Positions 1 to 6,458 of a DNA stretch of 6,482 bases are shown here, piece by piece. Numbering within the stretch: the stretch's first letter is position 1; the number at the start of each line of letters is the position of its first letter. The position numbers and the translations under genes are program-made. Below the pieces are notes generated by a model that made no database searches, had not been told where the DNA came from, and worked only from the letters and a program-made list of their open reading frames with translations. Where the stretch lies: assembly GCA_903925435.1 (NCBI GenBank), contig CAIYFF010000589.1, forward strand, positions 1-6,482, given 5' to 3'. Origin of the DNA: an uncultured Planctomycetota bacterium. Its GTDB lineage: Bacteria > Planctomycetota > UBA1135 > UBA2386.

Positions 1-360
1 GACACGATCGTCATCTTCGACCGCATCCGCGAGAACATCACCGAACAGCACAAGCTGGGCGGACATGTGTCGCTGCGCGAGATCATCAACCTGTCGGTCA
101 ACCAGACGATGTCCCGCACGATCCTGACGACCGGCGTCACGCTGTTCGTCGTGCTCGCGCAGTTCCTCGTCAACTGGGGCACGGGCTCGGACCTCGAGAC
201 CTTCGCCTTCGGCATGCTGATCGGCATGATCAGCGGCACCTACAGCACGATCTTCATCGCGGCGCCGGTGCTGACCTGGATCGCAAAGCGCTACCCCGCC
301 TCGGCTCTGCCTGAGGCCCCCGTCGACGAGACCGTCGACGCCCCCGCCGCCGCGCAGTGA
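1..360 (+). CDS. secF: SecF-family protein translocase subunit, C-terminal part (5' end outside window)
   Basis: The last 119 residues of a Sec translocon accessory membrane protein are visible; the reading frame is open from base 1 and ends at TGA 358-360. SecD and SecF form an inner-membrane complex that uses the proton motive force to help pull secreted proteins through SecYEG. Three family signatures are visible in order: DTIVIFDRIREN at visible residues 1-12, the NQTMSRT segment at about 34-40, and GTYSTIFIAAPV at about 79-90. Two hydrophobic stretches, about 41-59 and 68-94, fit the last two transmembrane helices. The tail (about 100-119) is acidic and rich in Pro and Ala, and looks like a disordered cytoplasmic end. 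The GTG at base 67 is an internal codon and not a start. The sequence cannot show whether this is a separate secF or the second half of a SecDF fusion, because the upstream part is missing. Confidence 0.93.
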   Translation, partial: DTIVIFDRIRENITEQHKLGGHVSLREIINLSVNQTMSRTILTTGVTLFVVLAQFLVNWGTGSDLETFAFGMLIGMISGTYSTIFIAAPVLTWIAKRYPASALPEAPVDETVDAPAAAQ

Positions 361-439
361 CGGCGCCCTGCGCGCCGCGCCCGTTTGGGCTGCGGCGCGC
401 CCCCCATCTGCGCCGCTCCCCCATGCGGCGCCGCTCCTC
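361..439. other. secF-nadB intergenic region
   Basis: These 79 bases hold the 370-400 hairpin, a 10-base direct repeat GCGCCGCTCC (410-419 and 428-437) and a 10-base perfect palindrome GCGGCGCCGC (425-434) directly before the nadB start. I see no convincing -35/-10 pair and no Shine-Dalgarno sequence; the last 20 bases are pyrimidine-rich and G/C-rich. A promoter for nadB-hflX would be expected here or within the end of secF, but none can be identified by eye. Confidence 0.6.
370..400 (+). terminator. Strong GC-rich hairpin after secF, probable transcript end without a U-tract
   Basis: Bases 370-378 pair with 392-400 (9 bp). After a single bulged T at 391, bases 379-382 pair with 387-390 (4 bp), closing a GTTT loop at 383-386. 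This gives a 13-bp, almost wholly G-C stem starting 9 bases after the secF stop codon. It is followed by a C-run and not by a T-run, so it is not a classical intrinsic terminator. It could end secF transcription without a U-tract, protect the mRNA 3' end, or lie in the 5' leader of nadB. The structure is seen directly; its role is inferred. Confidence 0.55.
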
Positions 440-2113
440 ATGGACACGCAGCACGGAATCGCGCGGTTTCCCGACCACCTCCAGGGATTCGACCTGCGCT
501 CGATGCCGGTGCTGCGCACCGATGTGCTCGTCATCGGGGGCGGCATTGCCGGCGCCAGCGCTGCGCTGCACGCAGCCGAAGCCGGAGCCGAGACTCTGCT
601 GCTCGCGAAGGCCCCGTTCGAGGAGACGAACACCGCGTGGGCCCAGGGTGGCATTGCCGCAGCGCAGCGGGCGGACGACAGCCCAGCGCTGCATGTCGCG
701 GACACTCTGACCGTCGGCGCAGGACTCAGCGATCGCGGCGTCGTGCAAAGCGTCGTCGGCGACGCGCGCAACGCGCTGCGTTGGCTCCAGGGGCTCGGCA
801 CGCAGTTTGACCGCGAGAACGGCGAACTGGCGCTGTCGCGCGAAGGCGGACACACCCGCCACCGCGTGGTGCACGCAGGCGGCGATTGCACAGGCGCAGA
901 GATCCAGCGCGCGCTGGTCGAGTCGCTGATGCGCCATCCGCGCATCTCCGTTCGCACCCCTGCGTTCGTTCGCGACCTCGTGGTGTCCGAGGGACGTTGC
1001 GTCGGCGCCATCGTCCAGATCGACGGCAACGAACTCGCGGTCGAAGCGGGTGCGGTCATCATCGCCACCGGCGGCGCAGGCCAGATCTACCGCGAGACGA
1101 CGAACCCCACCGGCGCGAGCGGCGACGGCCTCGCGCTGTGCTTCCGCGCCGGGGCGCGGATCTCCGACTGCGAGTTCGTCCAGTTCCATCCGACGACGCT
1201 CTACATCGCCGGCGCCTCGCGCTTCTTGATCAGCGAAGTGGTGCGCGGCGCGGGCGCCGTGTTGCGCGATCGCAACGGGCACGCATTCATGCAAGGCGCG
1301 CATCCGATGGCGGACCTCGCCCCGCGCGACGTCACGAGCCGCTGCATTCTCGACCGGATGGTCGCCACCGGCGACACCAACGTCTACCTCGACCTTCGCC
1401 GCGTCGACGGCGATGCCGCGAAGCGGTTCCCGTCGATCGCCAAGATCTGCAGCGCGTTCGACATCGACATCCGCAGCGACATGATCCCGGTGCGCCCGGG
1501 CGCGCACTACATGGTCGGCGGCGCTGTGACCGACCTCGACGGCCGCACCTCGGTTGCTGGACTGTTTGCCGCAGGCGAAGCGGCGAGCACCGGTCTCCAC
1601 GGCGCCAATCGGCTCGCATCCAACTCGCTGCTCGAAGGCGCGGTCCTCGGCAGGCGCGCAGGCCTCGCCGCAGCCGCCGACTCGCGAAGCTCCGGCGCGA
1701 AGTTGCCCCGCGTCGCGAATGGCGCGGAGCCCGTCGAGAACCCGCCGCGACTCCAGTTCGACGACTTGCTCTACTCGCTGAAGAGCCTCATGTGGCGACA
1801 GGTCGGCTTGCGCCGCACAGCCGAAGGCCTCGTCGACGCCCGCCAGCGCATCGCGTTCTGGCACCACTACCTTCAGCGCGCTGCGACCAAGGATCGCCGC
1901 GTCTACGAACTGTCCAACATGCTCACCGTCGCAGCGCTCGTCACCGAGGGCGCATGGCTGCGCGCCGAGTCGCGCGGCACCCACTTCCGCGACGACTGCC
2001 CCGCGCGTGACGACAAGGCGTTCTGCCGGCGGATCTTCCTGCAGCGGGGCGCGGATGGTCAGATCCTCGCTGAGCAAGGCGCCTCCACTGCGCCGACGGA
2101 CCAGCCAGCGTGA
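440..2113 (+). CDS. nadB: L-aspartate oxidase (NadB)
   Basis: A 557-residue flavoprotein (E. coli NadB is 540) that oxidises L-aspartate to iminoaspartate, which quinolinate synthase NadA then uses in de novo NAD synthesis in the cytoplasm. The dinucleotide-binding motif GGGIAG is at residues 33-38 and the flavin-contact motif AQGGIAA at 68-74. Expected active-site motifs are present: REGGH with E135 and H138, VQFHPTTL with H250, APRD with R296, GAHYMVGG with H356, and GLHGANRLASNSLLE at 385-399 with R391. By motif these match E121, H244, R290, H351 and R386 of E. coli. GAHYMVGG and the intact E135 favour NadB over succinate dehydrogenase or fumarate reductase flavoproteins. The C-terminal helical domain (about 440-535) carries the usual ESRGTHFRDDCP-type motif. 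ATG 440 was chosen because the leader PDHLQGFDLR (11-20) resembles the N-terminus of some NadB proteins; ATG 503 (Met22) is possible. No clear ribosome binding site precedes either. nadA and nadC are not nearby. Its stop overlaps the hflX start. Confidence 0.95.
   Translation: MDTQHGIARFPDHLQGFDLRSMPVLRTDVLVIGGGIAGASAALHAAEAGAETLLLAKAPFEETNTAWAQGGIAAAQRADDSPALHVADTLTVGAGLSDRGVVQSVVGDARNALRWLQGLGTQFDRENGELALSREGGHTRHRVVHAGGDCTGAEIQRALVESLMRHPRISVRTPAFVRDLVVSEGRCVGAIVQIDGNELAVEAGAVIIATGGAGQIYRETTNPTGASGDGLALCFRAGARISDCEFVQFHPTTLYIAGASRFLISEVVRGAGAVLRDRNGHAFMQGAHPMADLAPRDVTSRCILDRMVATGDTNVYLDLRRVDGDAAKRFPSIAKICSAFDIDIRSDMIPVRPGAHYMVGGAVTDLDGRTSVAGLFAAGEAASTGLHGANRLASNSLLEGAVLGRRAGLAAAADSRSSGAKLPRVANGAEPVENPPRLQFDDLLYSLKSLMWRQVGLRRTAEGLVDARQRIAFWHHYLQRAATKDRRVYELSNMLTVAALVTEGAWLRAESRGTHFRDDCPARDDKAFCRRIFLQRGADGQILAEQGASTAPTDQPA
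2110..2113 (+). promoter_or_regulatory. GTGA start/stop overlap coupling nadB to hflX
   Basis: The four bases GTGA contain the hflX start GTG (2110-2112) and the nadB stop TGA (2111-2113). Only a weak GGA lies about nine bases upstream (in ACGGACC), so terminating ribosomes reinitiating at the overlap are the likeliest source of HflX translation. The overlap is seen directly; coupling is inferred. Confidence 0.7.
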
Positions 2114-3474
2114 CCACCCCACAAGATCTCGCGCGCGATTACAGCGCGGGCCATAGCACAGAGGCCGTGTTGTTCGGCGTCGTCGCCCACGGCGAGCAGC
2201 GCACCGCAGCCGAAGCGCTGCACGAACTGCAGCTGCTTGCCACAACCGCGGACTACGTCGTCGCTGGCTGCATGGTGCAGCACCGTCGCCACCCCGATCC
2301 GCAGACCTATCTCGGCGCGGGCAAGCTCGCGGAACTCGCAGAAGTCGTGAAGCTCGCGCGCTCTGGCGCCGTGATCTGCGACGACTCGCTGACCCCGAAC
2401 CAAGCCAAGAAGATCGAAGCGGCGGTCGGAGTCCCGGTGCTCGATCGCAGCGAGCTGATCTTGCAGATCTTCTCGATGCACGCGCGCACTCCGCAGGCGC
2501 GCCTGCAAGTCGAACTGGCCGCGCTGCAGTACGAGATGCCGCGCCTGCGCCGCAAGTGGACCCACCTCGAGCGCCAACGCGGCGGCATCGGCGTTCGCGG
2601 CGGCGCTGGCGAGAAGCAGATCGACGTCGACCGCCACATGCTGCGCGAGCGCATCTCCTCGGTCGCGCGCGAGATCAAGCGCATCGAGCAACACAAGGTG
2701 CGCGAAGTTGCGTCGCGCCCCGACCTCTTCACGGTTGCGCTGGTCGGCTACACCAACGCGGGCAAGTCATCGCTGATGAACCGGCTCTGCGACGCCGGTG
2801 TGCTCGCAGAGAACAAGCTGTTCTCGACCCTCGACACGCGCACGCGGCCCTGGCGACTTCCGGGCGGTCGCACGATCCTGCTGACGGACACCGTTGGCTT
2901 CATCAAGAAGTTGCCGCACGAGTTGGTTGCGAGCTTCCACGCCACGCTCGAAGAAGCGCTCGCCGCGGACCTGCTGCTGGTGCTGGTCGACGGCAGCTCA
3001 CCCGATGCGGCCGAGCAGCTCACGACCGTCAACGAAGTGCTCGAGTCGCTCGACGCAGCGGACATCGCTCGCATCACGGTTCTGAACAAGCTCGACCTCA
3101 TCGAGGATCGAACCAAGCTCGCGGAGCTTTGGCAGAAGGATGCGCAAGCTGTCGCGATCTCCGTCCAGTCCGGCGAAGGCCTCGACGCGCTCAACTCCGC
3201 GATCCAAGAACGCCTGTCGGACGTCGAGAACCGCTGCGCGCTGATGGTTCCGCACACGGCTGGCGGCTTGCTCGCGCACATCCGTGAGAAAGCCACGGTG
3301 ATCAGCGAGTTCTACACCCAGCAAGGCTGCTTGATCGAAGTGCAGGCGTCGCCAGCGCTGCTCGGTCGCCTGTTGTCCGAAGGCGCTCGCTACGCCGAGG
3401 CCGAGGATCTGCCCGAAGGTGTGAAGGGCATCGAGATCCCCGACGACGAACCGCCGAGCGGCCAGCAGCGCTGA
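2110..3474 (+). CDS. hflX: Ribosome-associated GTPase HflX
   Basis: A 454-residue GTPase of the HflX family; in E. coli HflX splits stalled or heat-damaged 70S ribosomes and binds the 50S subunit. The N-terminal HflX domain is complete, with YLGAGKLAEL at 67-76 and the conserved segment from RTPQARLQVELAALQYEMPR (126-145) through GGIGVRGGAGEKQIDVDR (158-175), followed by a helical linker to about 198. The G domain has P-loop GYTNAGKSS (213-221), switch I FSTLDTRTR (238-246), DTVGF (260-264) followed by IKKLPHELVASFHATLEEA, NKLD (326-329), and a G5 loop SVQSGEG (350-356), where SA is commoner than SV. A C-terminal domain of about 75 residues follows. The start is GTG 2110, inside a GTGA overlap with the nadB stop, which implies translational coupling. 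The next ATG would remove much of the conserved N-terminal domain. At the 3' end it converges on the aldo/keto reductase gene with nine bases between. Confidence 0.95.
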   Translation: MTTPQDLARDYSAGHSTEAVLFGVVAHGEQRTAAEALHELQLLATTADYVVAGCMVQHRRHPDPQTYLGAGKLAELAEVVKLARSGAVICDDSLTPNQAKKIEAAVGVPVLDRSELILQIFSMHARTPQARLQVELAALQYEMPRLRRKWTHLERQRGGIGVRGGAGEKQIDVDRHMLRERISSVAREIKRIEQHKVREVASRPDLFTVALVGYTNAGKSSLMNRLCDAGVLAENKLFSTLDTRTRPWRLPGGRTILLTDTVGFIKKLPHELVASFHATLEEALAADLLLVLVDGSSPDAAEQLTTVNEVLESLDAADIARITVLNKLDLIEDRTKLAELWQKDAQAVAISVQSGEGLDALNSAIQERLSDVENRCALMVPHTAGGLLAHIREKATVISEFYTQQGCLIEVQASPALLGRLLSEGARYAEAEDLPEGVKGIEIPDDEPPSGQQR

Positions 3475-3488
3475 GCAGGAGGCTCAGC
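3470..3488. terminator. Inverted repeat between convergent genes containing both stop codons, candidate bidirectional terminator
   Basis: GCTGAGC (3470-3476), loop AGGAG (3477-3481) and GCTCAGC (3482-3488) form a perfect 7-bp hairpin. The left arm contains the hflX stop TGA (3472-3474); the right arm contains, on the minus strand, the stop of the aldo/keto reductase gene (3484-3486). It sits exactly at the convergence point, so it can form in either transcript. There is no T-run on either side, so termination by this stem alone would be weak, and a Rho-dependent or collision mechanism is possible. The inverted repeat is certain; its role is inferred. Confidence 0.45.
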
Positions 3489-4461
3489 CCACCGGGAACA
3501 TCGCGTCGAGTTCGCGCAACACCTCGGGCGACACCGCGAGGTCGACGGCCTTCAGGTTCTCCTTCAGCTGTTCCTTCGTGCGCGCGCCGACGAGCACAGC
3601 GGCGACGTGCGGGTTCTGCAGGCAGAACGCGAGCGCAAGGTTCGACGGCAGCATCCCGTGCTTCTCGGCGAGTTGCTTGAAGGCCTGCGCCTTCTGCAGC
3701 TTCTCGTCCGTCAGATAGTCCTTCACCTGCTTGTTCACGCGGTCGTCTGCGCCGCGCGATCCTTCCGGCGGCGGCTGCCCAGGCAGGTACTTGCCCGACA
3801 GAACACCCTGCGCCATCGGCGAGTAGCAGATCTGGCCGAGGCCCAGCTTTGCCGACACCGGCGCGATGTCGCGCTCGATGCCGCGCTCGAACAGGTTGTA
3901 TTCGGGCTGGTTGCTGATCGGCGCGTAGAGGCCGTGCTTCTCGCACAGCGCCACCGCGTCCGCGATCTGCTGCGCAGTCCAGCTCGACGTGCCCCAGTAG
4001 AGGACCTTGCCTTGGCGCACCAGATGGTCCATCGCGCGCACGGTCTCGAGCAGCGGCGTCTCCGGGTCGTAGCGATGGCACTGGTAGAGATCGATGTAGT
4101 CGACGCCGAGGCGCTTCAGCGAGCCATCGCACGCTTCCAGCACATGCTTGCGCGAAAGCCCCTTGTCGTTGACGTCGTCCGACAGCGGGAAGAAGCACTT
4201 CGTCGCGAGCACGAAGCAATGGCGCGGCAGCTCCTTGATCGAAGCGCCGAGCGCCAACTCCGCGACGCCATGCACGACCTCCTTCTTCTTCCCGCGCTTG
4301 TAGACGTCCGCGGTGTCGAACAGGTTGATGCCCAGTTCGAACGCCTTGTGCACGAGCGTCGAGCTCGAGTCCTGCTCCAGCGTGTTGCCGAGCGTGAGCC
4401 ACGAGCCGAGGCCCGCGACGCTGACTTTGAGGCCGGAGTTTCCGAGGTTGCGATACTTCAT
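3484..4461 (-). CDS. NADPH-dependent aldo/keto reductase, Kv-beta-like (AKR6-type)
   Basis: A 325-residue TIM-barrel oxidoreductase expected to reduce aldehydes or ketones to alcohols with NADPH in the cytoplasm. The catalytic tetrad is intact: D49 and Y54 in FDTADVY, K88 in LATKCF, H129 in YQCHRYDP. Cofactor-binding elements are SPMAQGVLSGKY (214-225) and GARTKEQLKENL (292-303). The N-terminus YRNLGNSGLKVS, the GLSRKH segment (101-106), ETVRAMDHLVRQGKVLYWGT (139-158) and the NQPEYNLFER segment (184-193) closely resemble potassium-channel beta subunits and bacterial relatives such as YghZ. Unlike mammalian Kv-beta, it keeps the tetrad His, so ordinary reductase activity is expected. The start is ATG 4459-4461, where family similarity begins (MKYRNLGNSGL); the frame stays open to 4830 upstream, but that stretch is Arg-rich, lies over the mutarotase gene and is unlike the family. 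No clear ribosome binding site precedes it; the 32-base leader is A/C-rich on the coding strand. It is the last gene of the minus-strand cluster. Its substrate is unknown. Confidence 0.93.
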   Translation of the reverse strand: MKYRNLGNSGLKVSVAGLGSWLTLGNTLEQDSSSTLVHKAFELGINLFDTADVYKRGKKKEVVHGVAELALGASIKELPRHCFVLATKCFFPLSDDVNDKGLSRKHVLEACDGSLKRLGVDYIDLYQCHRYDPETPLLETVRAMDHLVRQGKVLYWGTSSWTAQQIADAVALCEKHGLYAPISNQPEYNLFERGIERDIAPVSAKLGLGQICYSPMAQGVLSGKYLPGQPPPEGSRGADDRVNKQVKDYLTDEKLQKAQAFKQLAEKHGMLPSNLALAFCLQNPHVAAVLVGARTKEQLKENLKAVDLAVSPEVLRELDAMFPVG

Positions 4462-4493
4462 GTGCGTGTCTTGTGTGCGCTGCGCTGCGATTG

Positions 4494-5321
4494 CTAGCGC
4501 GGAGTAGTGCGGACGATCACTTCGATGTCGTGGCGCGCGCCCGGAGCGAGCACCATCGCGTCCTCGCGAACGCAGGCTTGCTCGATGCAGACCATCTTGT
4601 CCCACTCCTCGGCTGCGAAGTCCGACATCTCGGCGGCCTTCTGCTGACCGGGATGCCAGACGAGCGTCGAACGGAGCCCGCGCTTCTCGATCTCGATGCG
4701 GCGCCCCATCGTTGGATCGTCGAGCACGACCTTGGAATCCGTGCCGTGGAAGAATCGTTCCGACTCGCCAGTGATGCGCACCGGTTCGTTGCCGTGCACA
4801 TGGCGCGCGCCGCCTTCGAGGTGGTCGCAATACTCAGCGCCTTCGAGCCCGTGGATCGCGACCTTCGTCACGTCGCCGACCGCCAAGTAGGTGTGCAGCG
4901 AGAACTCAAACGGCCACGCCGCGTCCCCGCGATTCTCGATCGAGGCTTGGATCCGCAACTCGTCGCCGAAGTGCGCGTGGAGTTTCAGCCGGAACGGATG
5001 GTCCCATTCCTTGCGCGTCTTGCTGCTGTCTTCGACCTGCATCGCAATGCGCCCGCTCGCGAGGTCGGTCTCGGCCTCGCTGACCTTCCAGTCACGCCGA
5101 CGAACGACGCCATGCGCCTTGCCGACGCCGCGCGGATCTTCGCCAAACCACGGGAAGATCACGGGGATGCCGCCGCGGATCGGCTTGCCCGCCTCGAAGC
5201 GGCTGTTCTTGCTGACGAACAGCACGTCGCGCCCATCGTTCCCACGCCATCGCAGGATTTGCGCGCCCTGGGTGCACATCTCGCCGCGTGCGGCGCGCAG
5301 ATACTGCAGTTCGTCAGACAT
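4494..5321 (-). CDS. D-hexose-6-phosphate mutarotase-like aldose epimerase (YeaD family)
   Basis: A 275-residue galactose-mutarotase-fold protein of the YeaD / yeast YMR099c group, which interconverts the alpha and beta anomers of hexose 6-phosphates such as glucose 6-phosphate. Visible family motifs in order are PIRGGIPVIFPWFG (47-60, with R49 a likely phosphate contact), AHGVVRRRDW (69-78), SLHTYLAVGD (141-150), LVWHPGQQKAAEMSDF (220-235) and WDKMVCIEQAC (240-250). H143 and E247 match the catalytic His and Glu of the family by motif. Length is close to the usual 270-300. The start ATG 5319-5321 gives MSDELQYLRA; only a GAG two bases before the ATG resembles a ribosome binding site. It lies 21 bases after the dehydratase-like gene and 32 bases before the aldo/keto reductase gene, so the three are probably one transcript. 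The precise sugar is not proven; such proteins can act on several phosphorylated aldoses. Confidence 0.9.
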   Translation of the reverse strand: MSDELQYLRAARGEMCTQGAQILRWRGNDGRDVLFVSKNSRFEAGKPIRGGIPVIFPWFGEDPRGVGKAHGVVRRRDWKVSEAETDLASGRIAMQVEDSSKTRKEWDHPFRLKLHAHFGDELRIQASIENRGDAAWPFEFSLHTYLAVGDVTKVAIHGLEGAEYCDHLEGGARHVHGNEPVRITGESERFFHGTDSKVVLDDPTMGRRIEIEKRGLRSTLVWHPGQQKAAEMSDFAAEEWDKMVCIEQACVREDAMVLAPGARHDIEVIVRTTPR

Positions 5322-5342
5322 GTCTCAGTATGGCTCGCGACT

Positions 5343-6458
5343 TCACGTCGTGCGGTCGCGGAATGAAGGATCCAACTCGATGCCTAGCCCCGGCCCCGTC
5401 GGCAGCACGAGATTGCCGCTGCCATCGAGAGTTGGAGCACCGACGAACGGAGCGAACCCGTGCGCAAAATCTCCGATCGGCGGATCGTGGAGCACTTCGA
5501 CGTACGGCACATCGGGGGCCGCCGCGCATGCGTGCAAGTGCGCGATCGTGCCGATCCCGCGACCGCCATGGTGCGGCGCAATGCGCGCGCCGTGTTGCCG
5601 CGCGAGAGCGAACGCGCGCCGCAAGCCAGTCAATCCGTCCACCACCATCGCGTCGGGTTGCACGATGTCGTACGGCGCGAGCGCGAGCATCGGCCCGTAT
5701 TCCTGCAGTCGCAGGTTCTCGCCGCCGGCGATCGGGATCGCGACCGCGTCGCGCAGCCGCCGCAGTTCTGCATACGCGTAGCGCGGCAATGGCTCTTCAA
5801 GCCACGCGACTCCGCGCTGCTCCAGTTCCTTCGCGGTCTCCAGCGCGCGCGCGTAATCCCATCGCACGCCAGGCTGCCAATCGCCTTGCGACTGCGCTTG
5901 GTTGGCGTCGCACAGGATCGTCATCGACGCGCCCACTCGCGTCCTCACGGCATCGACGATTGCGAGGTCCTCGCGCATCGAAGCGGCATGGAGCCGCAGC
6001 TTGATTGCGCCAAAGCCTCGCTGCTGCAGCGACGCGGCGAGCTCCGCGCGTTCGTCCGGCGCGCCGAGACGAATCATGCTGGCGTATGCAGGAACGCGAT
6101 CGCGATGCGCACCGCAGAGCCGATGCAGCGGCACACCTTCGATCTTCGCGCGAAGGTCCCACAGCGCGATGTCGACGCCAGCCATCCCGCCTTGGTTGCG
6201 CATCGCAAAGCGCATGCGCTCGAACAGGGCCTCGACGTCACGCGGATCCGCGCCGACCAGAATCGGCTCCACGGCCTCGAGCACGCGCCCCTTCACGGCG
6301 GGACCCAATCCGGTGAAACCCTGGTCCGTCTCGATCTCCAAGACACTGCCGCCGCCGCGCGAGAAGCGCATCGCCGCGCCCTGTTCCCATGCGGGCTCGA
6401 TCGATCCCACGTCCTGTTGGACGCGCAGCATGACAACGCGCAGCGCGGTGATCTTCAT
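5343..6458 (-). CDS. Enolase-superfamily protein, mandelate racemase / muconate lactonizing type (probable sugar-acid dehydratase or epimerase)
   Basis: A 371-residue two-domain enolase-superfamily enzyme. The N-terminal capping domain (about 1-115) ends in the VDIALWDLRAKIEGVPL segment (95-111), and a C-terminal barrel follows. These enzymes abstract a proton next to a carboxylate using Mg2+. Likely metal ligands are D184 (in CDANQ), E221 or E222 (WLEEP) and E247 (GGEN). The second barrel strand has K153-L-R155, a KxR form of the KxK base motif. The opposite base is a His-Asp dyad: D269 (in QPDAM) with H296 or H297 (APHHGGRGIG). E321 (YVEVLHDP) sits where mandelate racemase has its late glutamate. 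A His-Asp dyad plus KxR points to the mandelate racemase subgroup, many of which dehydrate aldonic or aldaric acids, and away from dipeptide epimerases, which use two lysines. The substrate cannot be assigned. ATG 6456-6458 was chosen because MKITALRVVMLRV is a normal family start; a weak GGA lies four bases upstream. It is the first visible gene of the minus-strand cluster; its promoter, if present, is in the last 24 bases or beyond the window. Confidence 0.88.
   Translation of the reverse strand: MKITALRVVMLRVQQDVGSIEPAWEQGAAMRFSRGGGSVLEIETDQGFTGLGPAVKGRVLEAVEPILVGADPRDVEALFERMRFAMRNQGGMAGVDIALWDLRAKIEGVPLHRLCGAHRDRVPAYASMIRLGAPDERAELAASLQQRGFGAIKLRLHAASMREDLAIVDAVRTRVGASMTILCDANQAQSQGDWQPGVRWDYARALETAKELEQRGVAWLEEPLPRYAYAELRRLRDAVAIPIAGGENLRLQEYGPMLALAPYDIVQPDAMVVDGLTGLRRAFALARQHGARIAPHHGGRGIGTIAHLHACAAAPDVPYVEVLHDPPIGDFAHGFAPFVGAPTLDGSGNLVLPTGPGLGIELDPSFRDRTT

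Noticed and set aside
886..2010. 374-codon plus-strand open frame in a shifted frame of nadB
   Set aside because: Extremely Arg-rich translation without domains, overlapping a complete nadB; an out-of-frame GC-bias artefact.
254..2245. 663-codon open frame on the minus strand opposite nadB
   Set aside because: It is almost exactly antisense to nadB, whose active-site motifs are all intact. The translation is low-complexity, rich in Ala, Arg, Gly and Asp with no recognisable domain, as expected of antisense frames in high-GC DNA.
3302..4402. 366-codon minus-strand open frame overlapping the aldo/keto reductase in another frame
   Set aside because: It is Arg/Ala-rich with no family motif, and it runs in a shifted frame of a gene with a complete catalytic tetrad.
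3607..4497. 296-codon plus-strand open frame opposite the aldo/keto reductase
   Set aside because: It is an antisense shadow with composition typical of GC-rich complement frames and no recognisable domain.
4462..4830. In-frame upstream extension of the aldo/keto reductase
   Set aside because: The extra 123 residues are Arg-rich, unlike any reductase N-terminus, and would overlap the end of the mutarotase gene; family similarity begins at the internal Met encoded at 4459-4461.
4473..5366. 297-codon plus-strand open frame opposite the mutarotase
   Set aside because: It is antisense to a gene with clear family motifs and shows no domain of its own.
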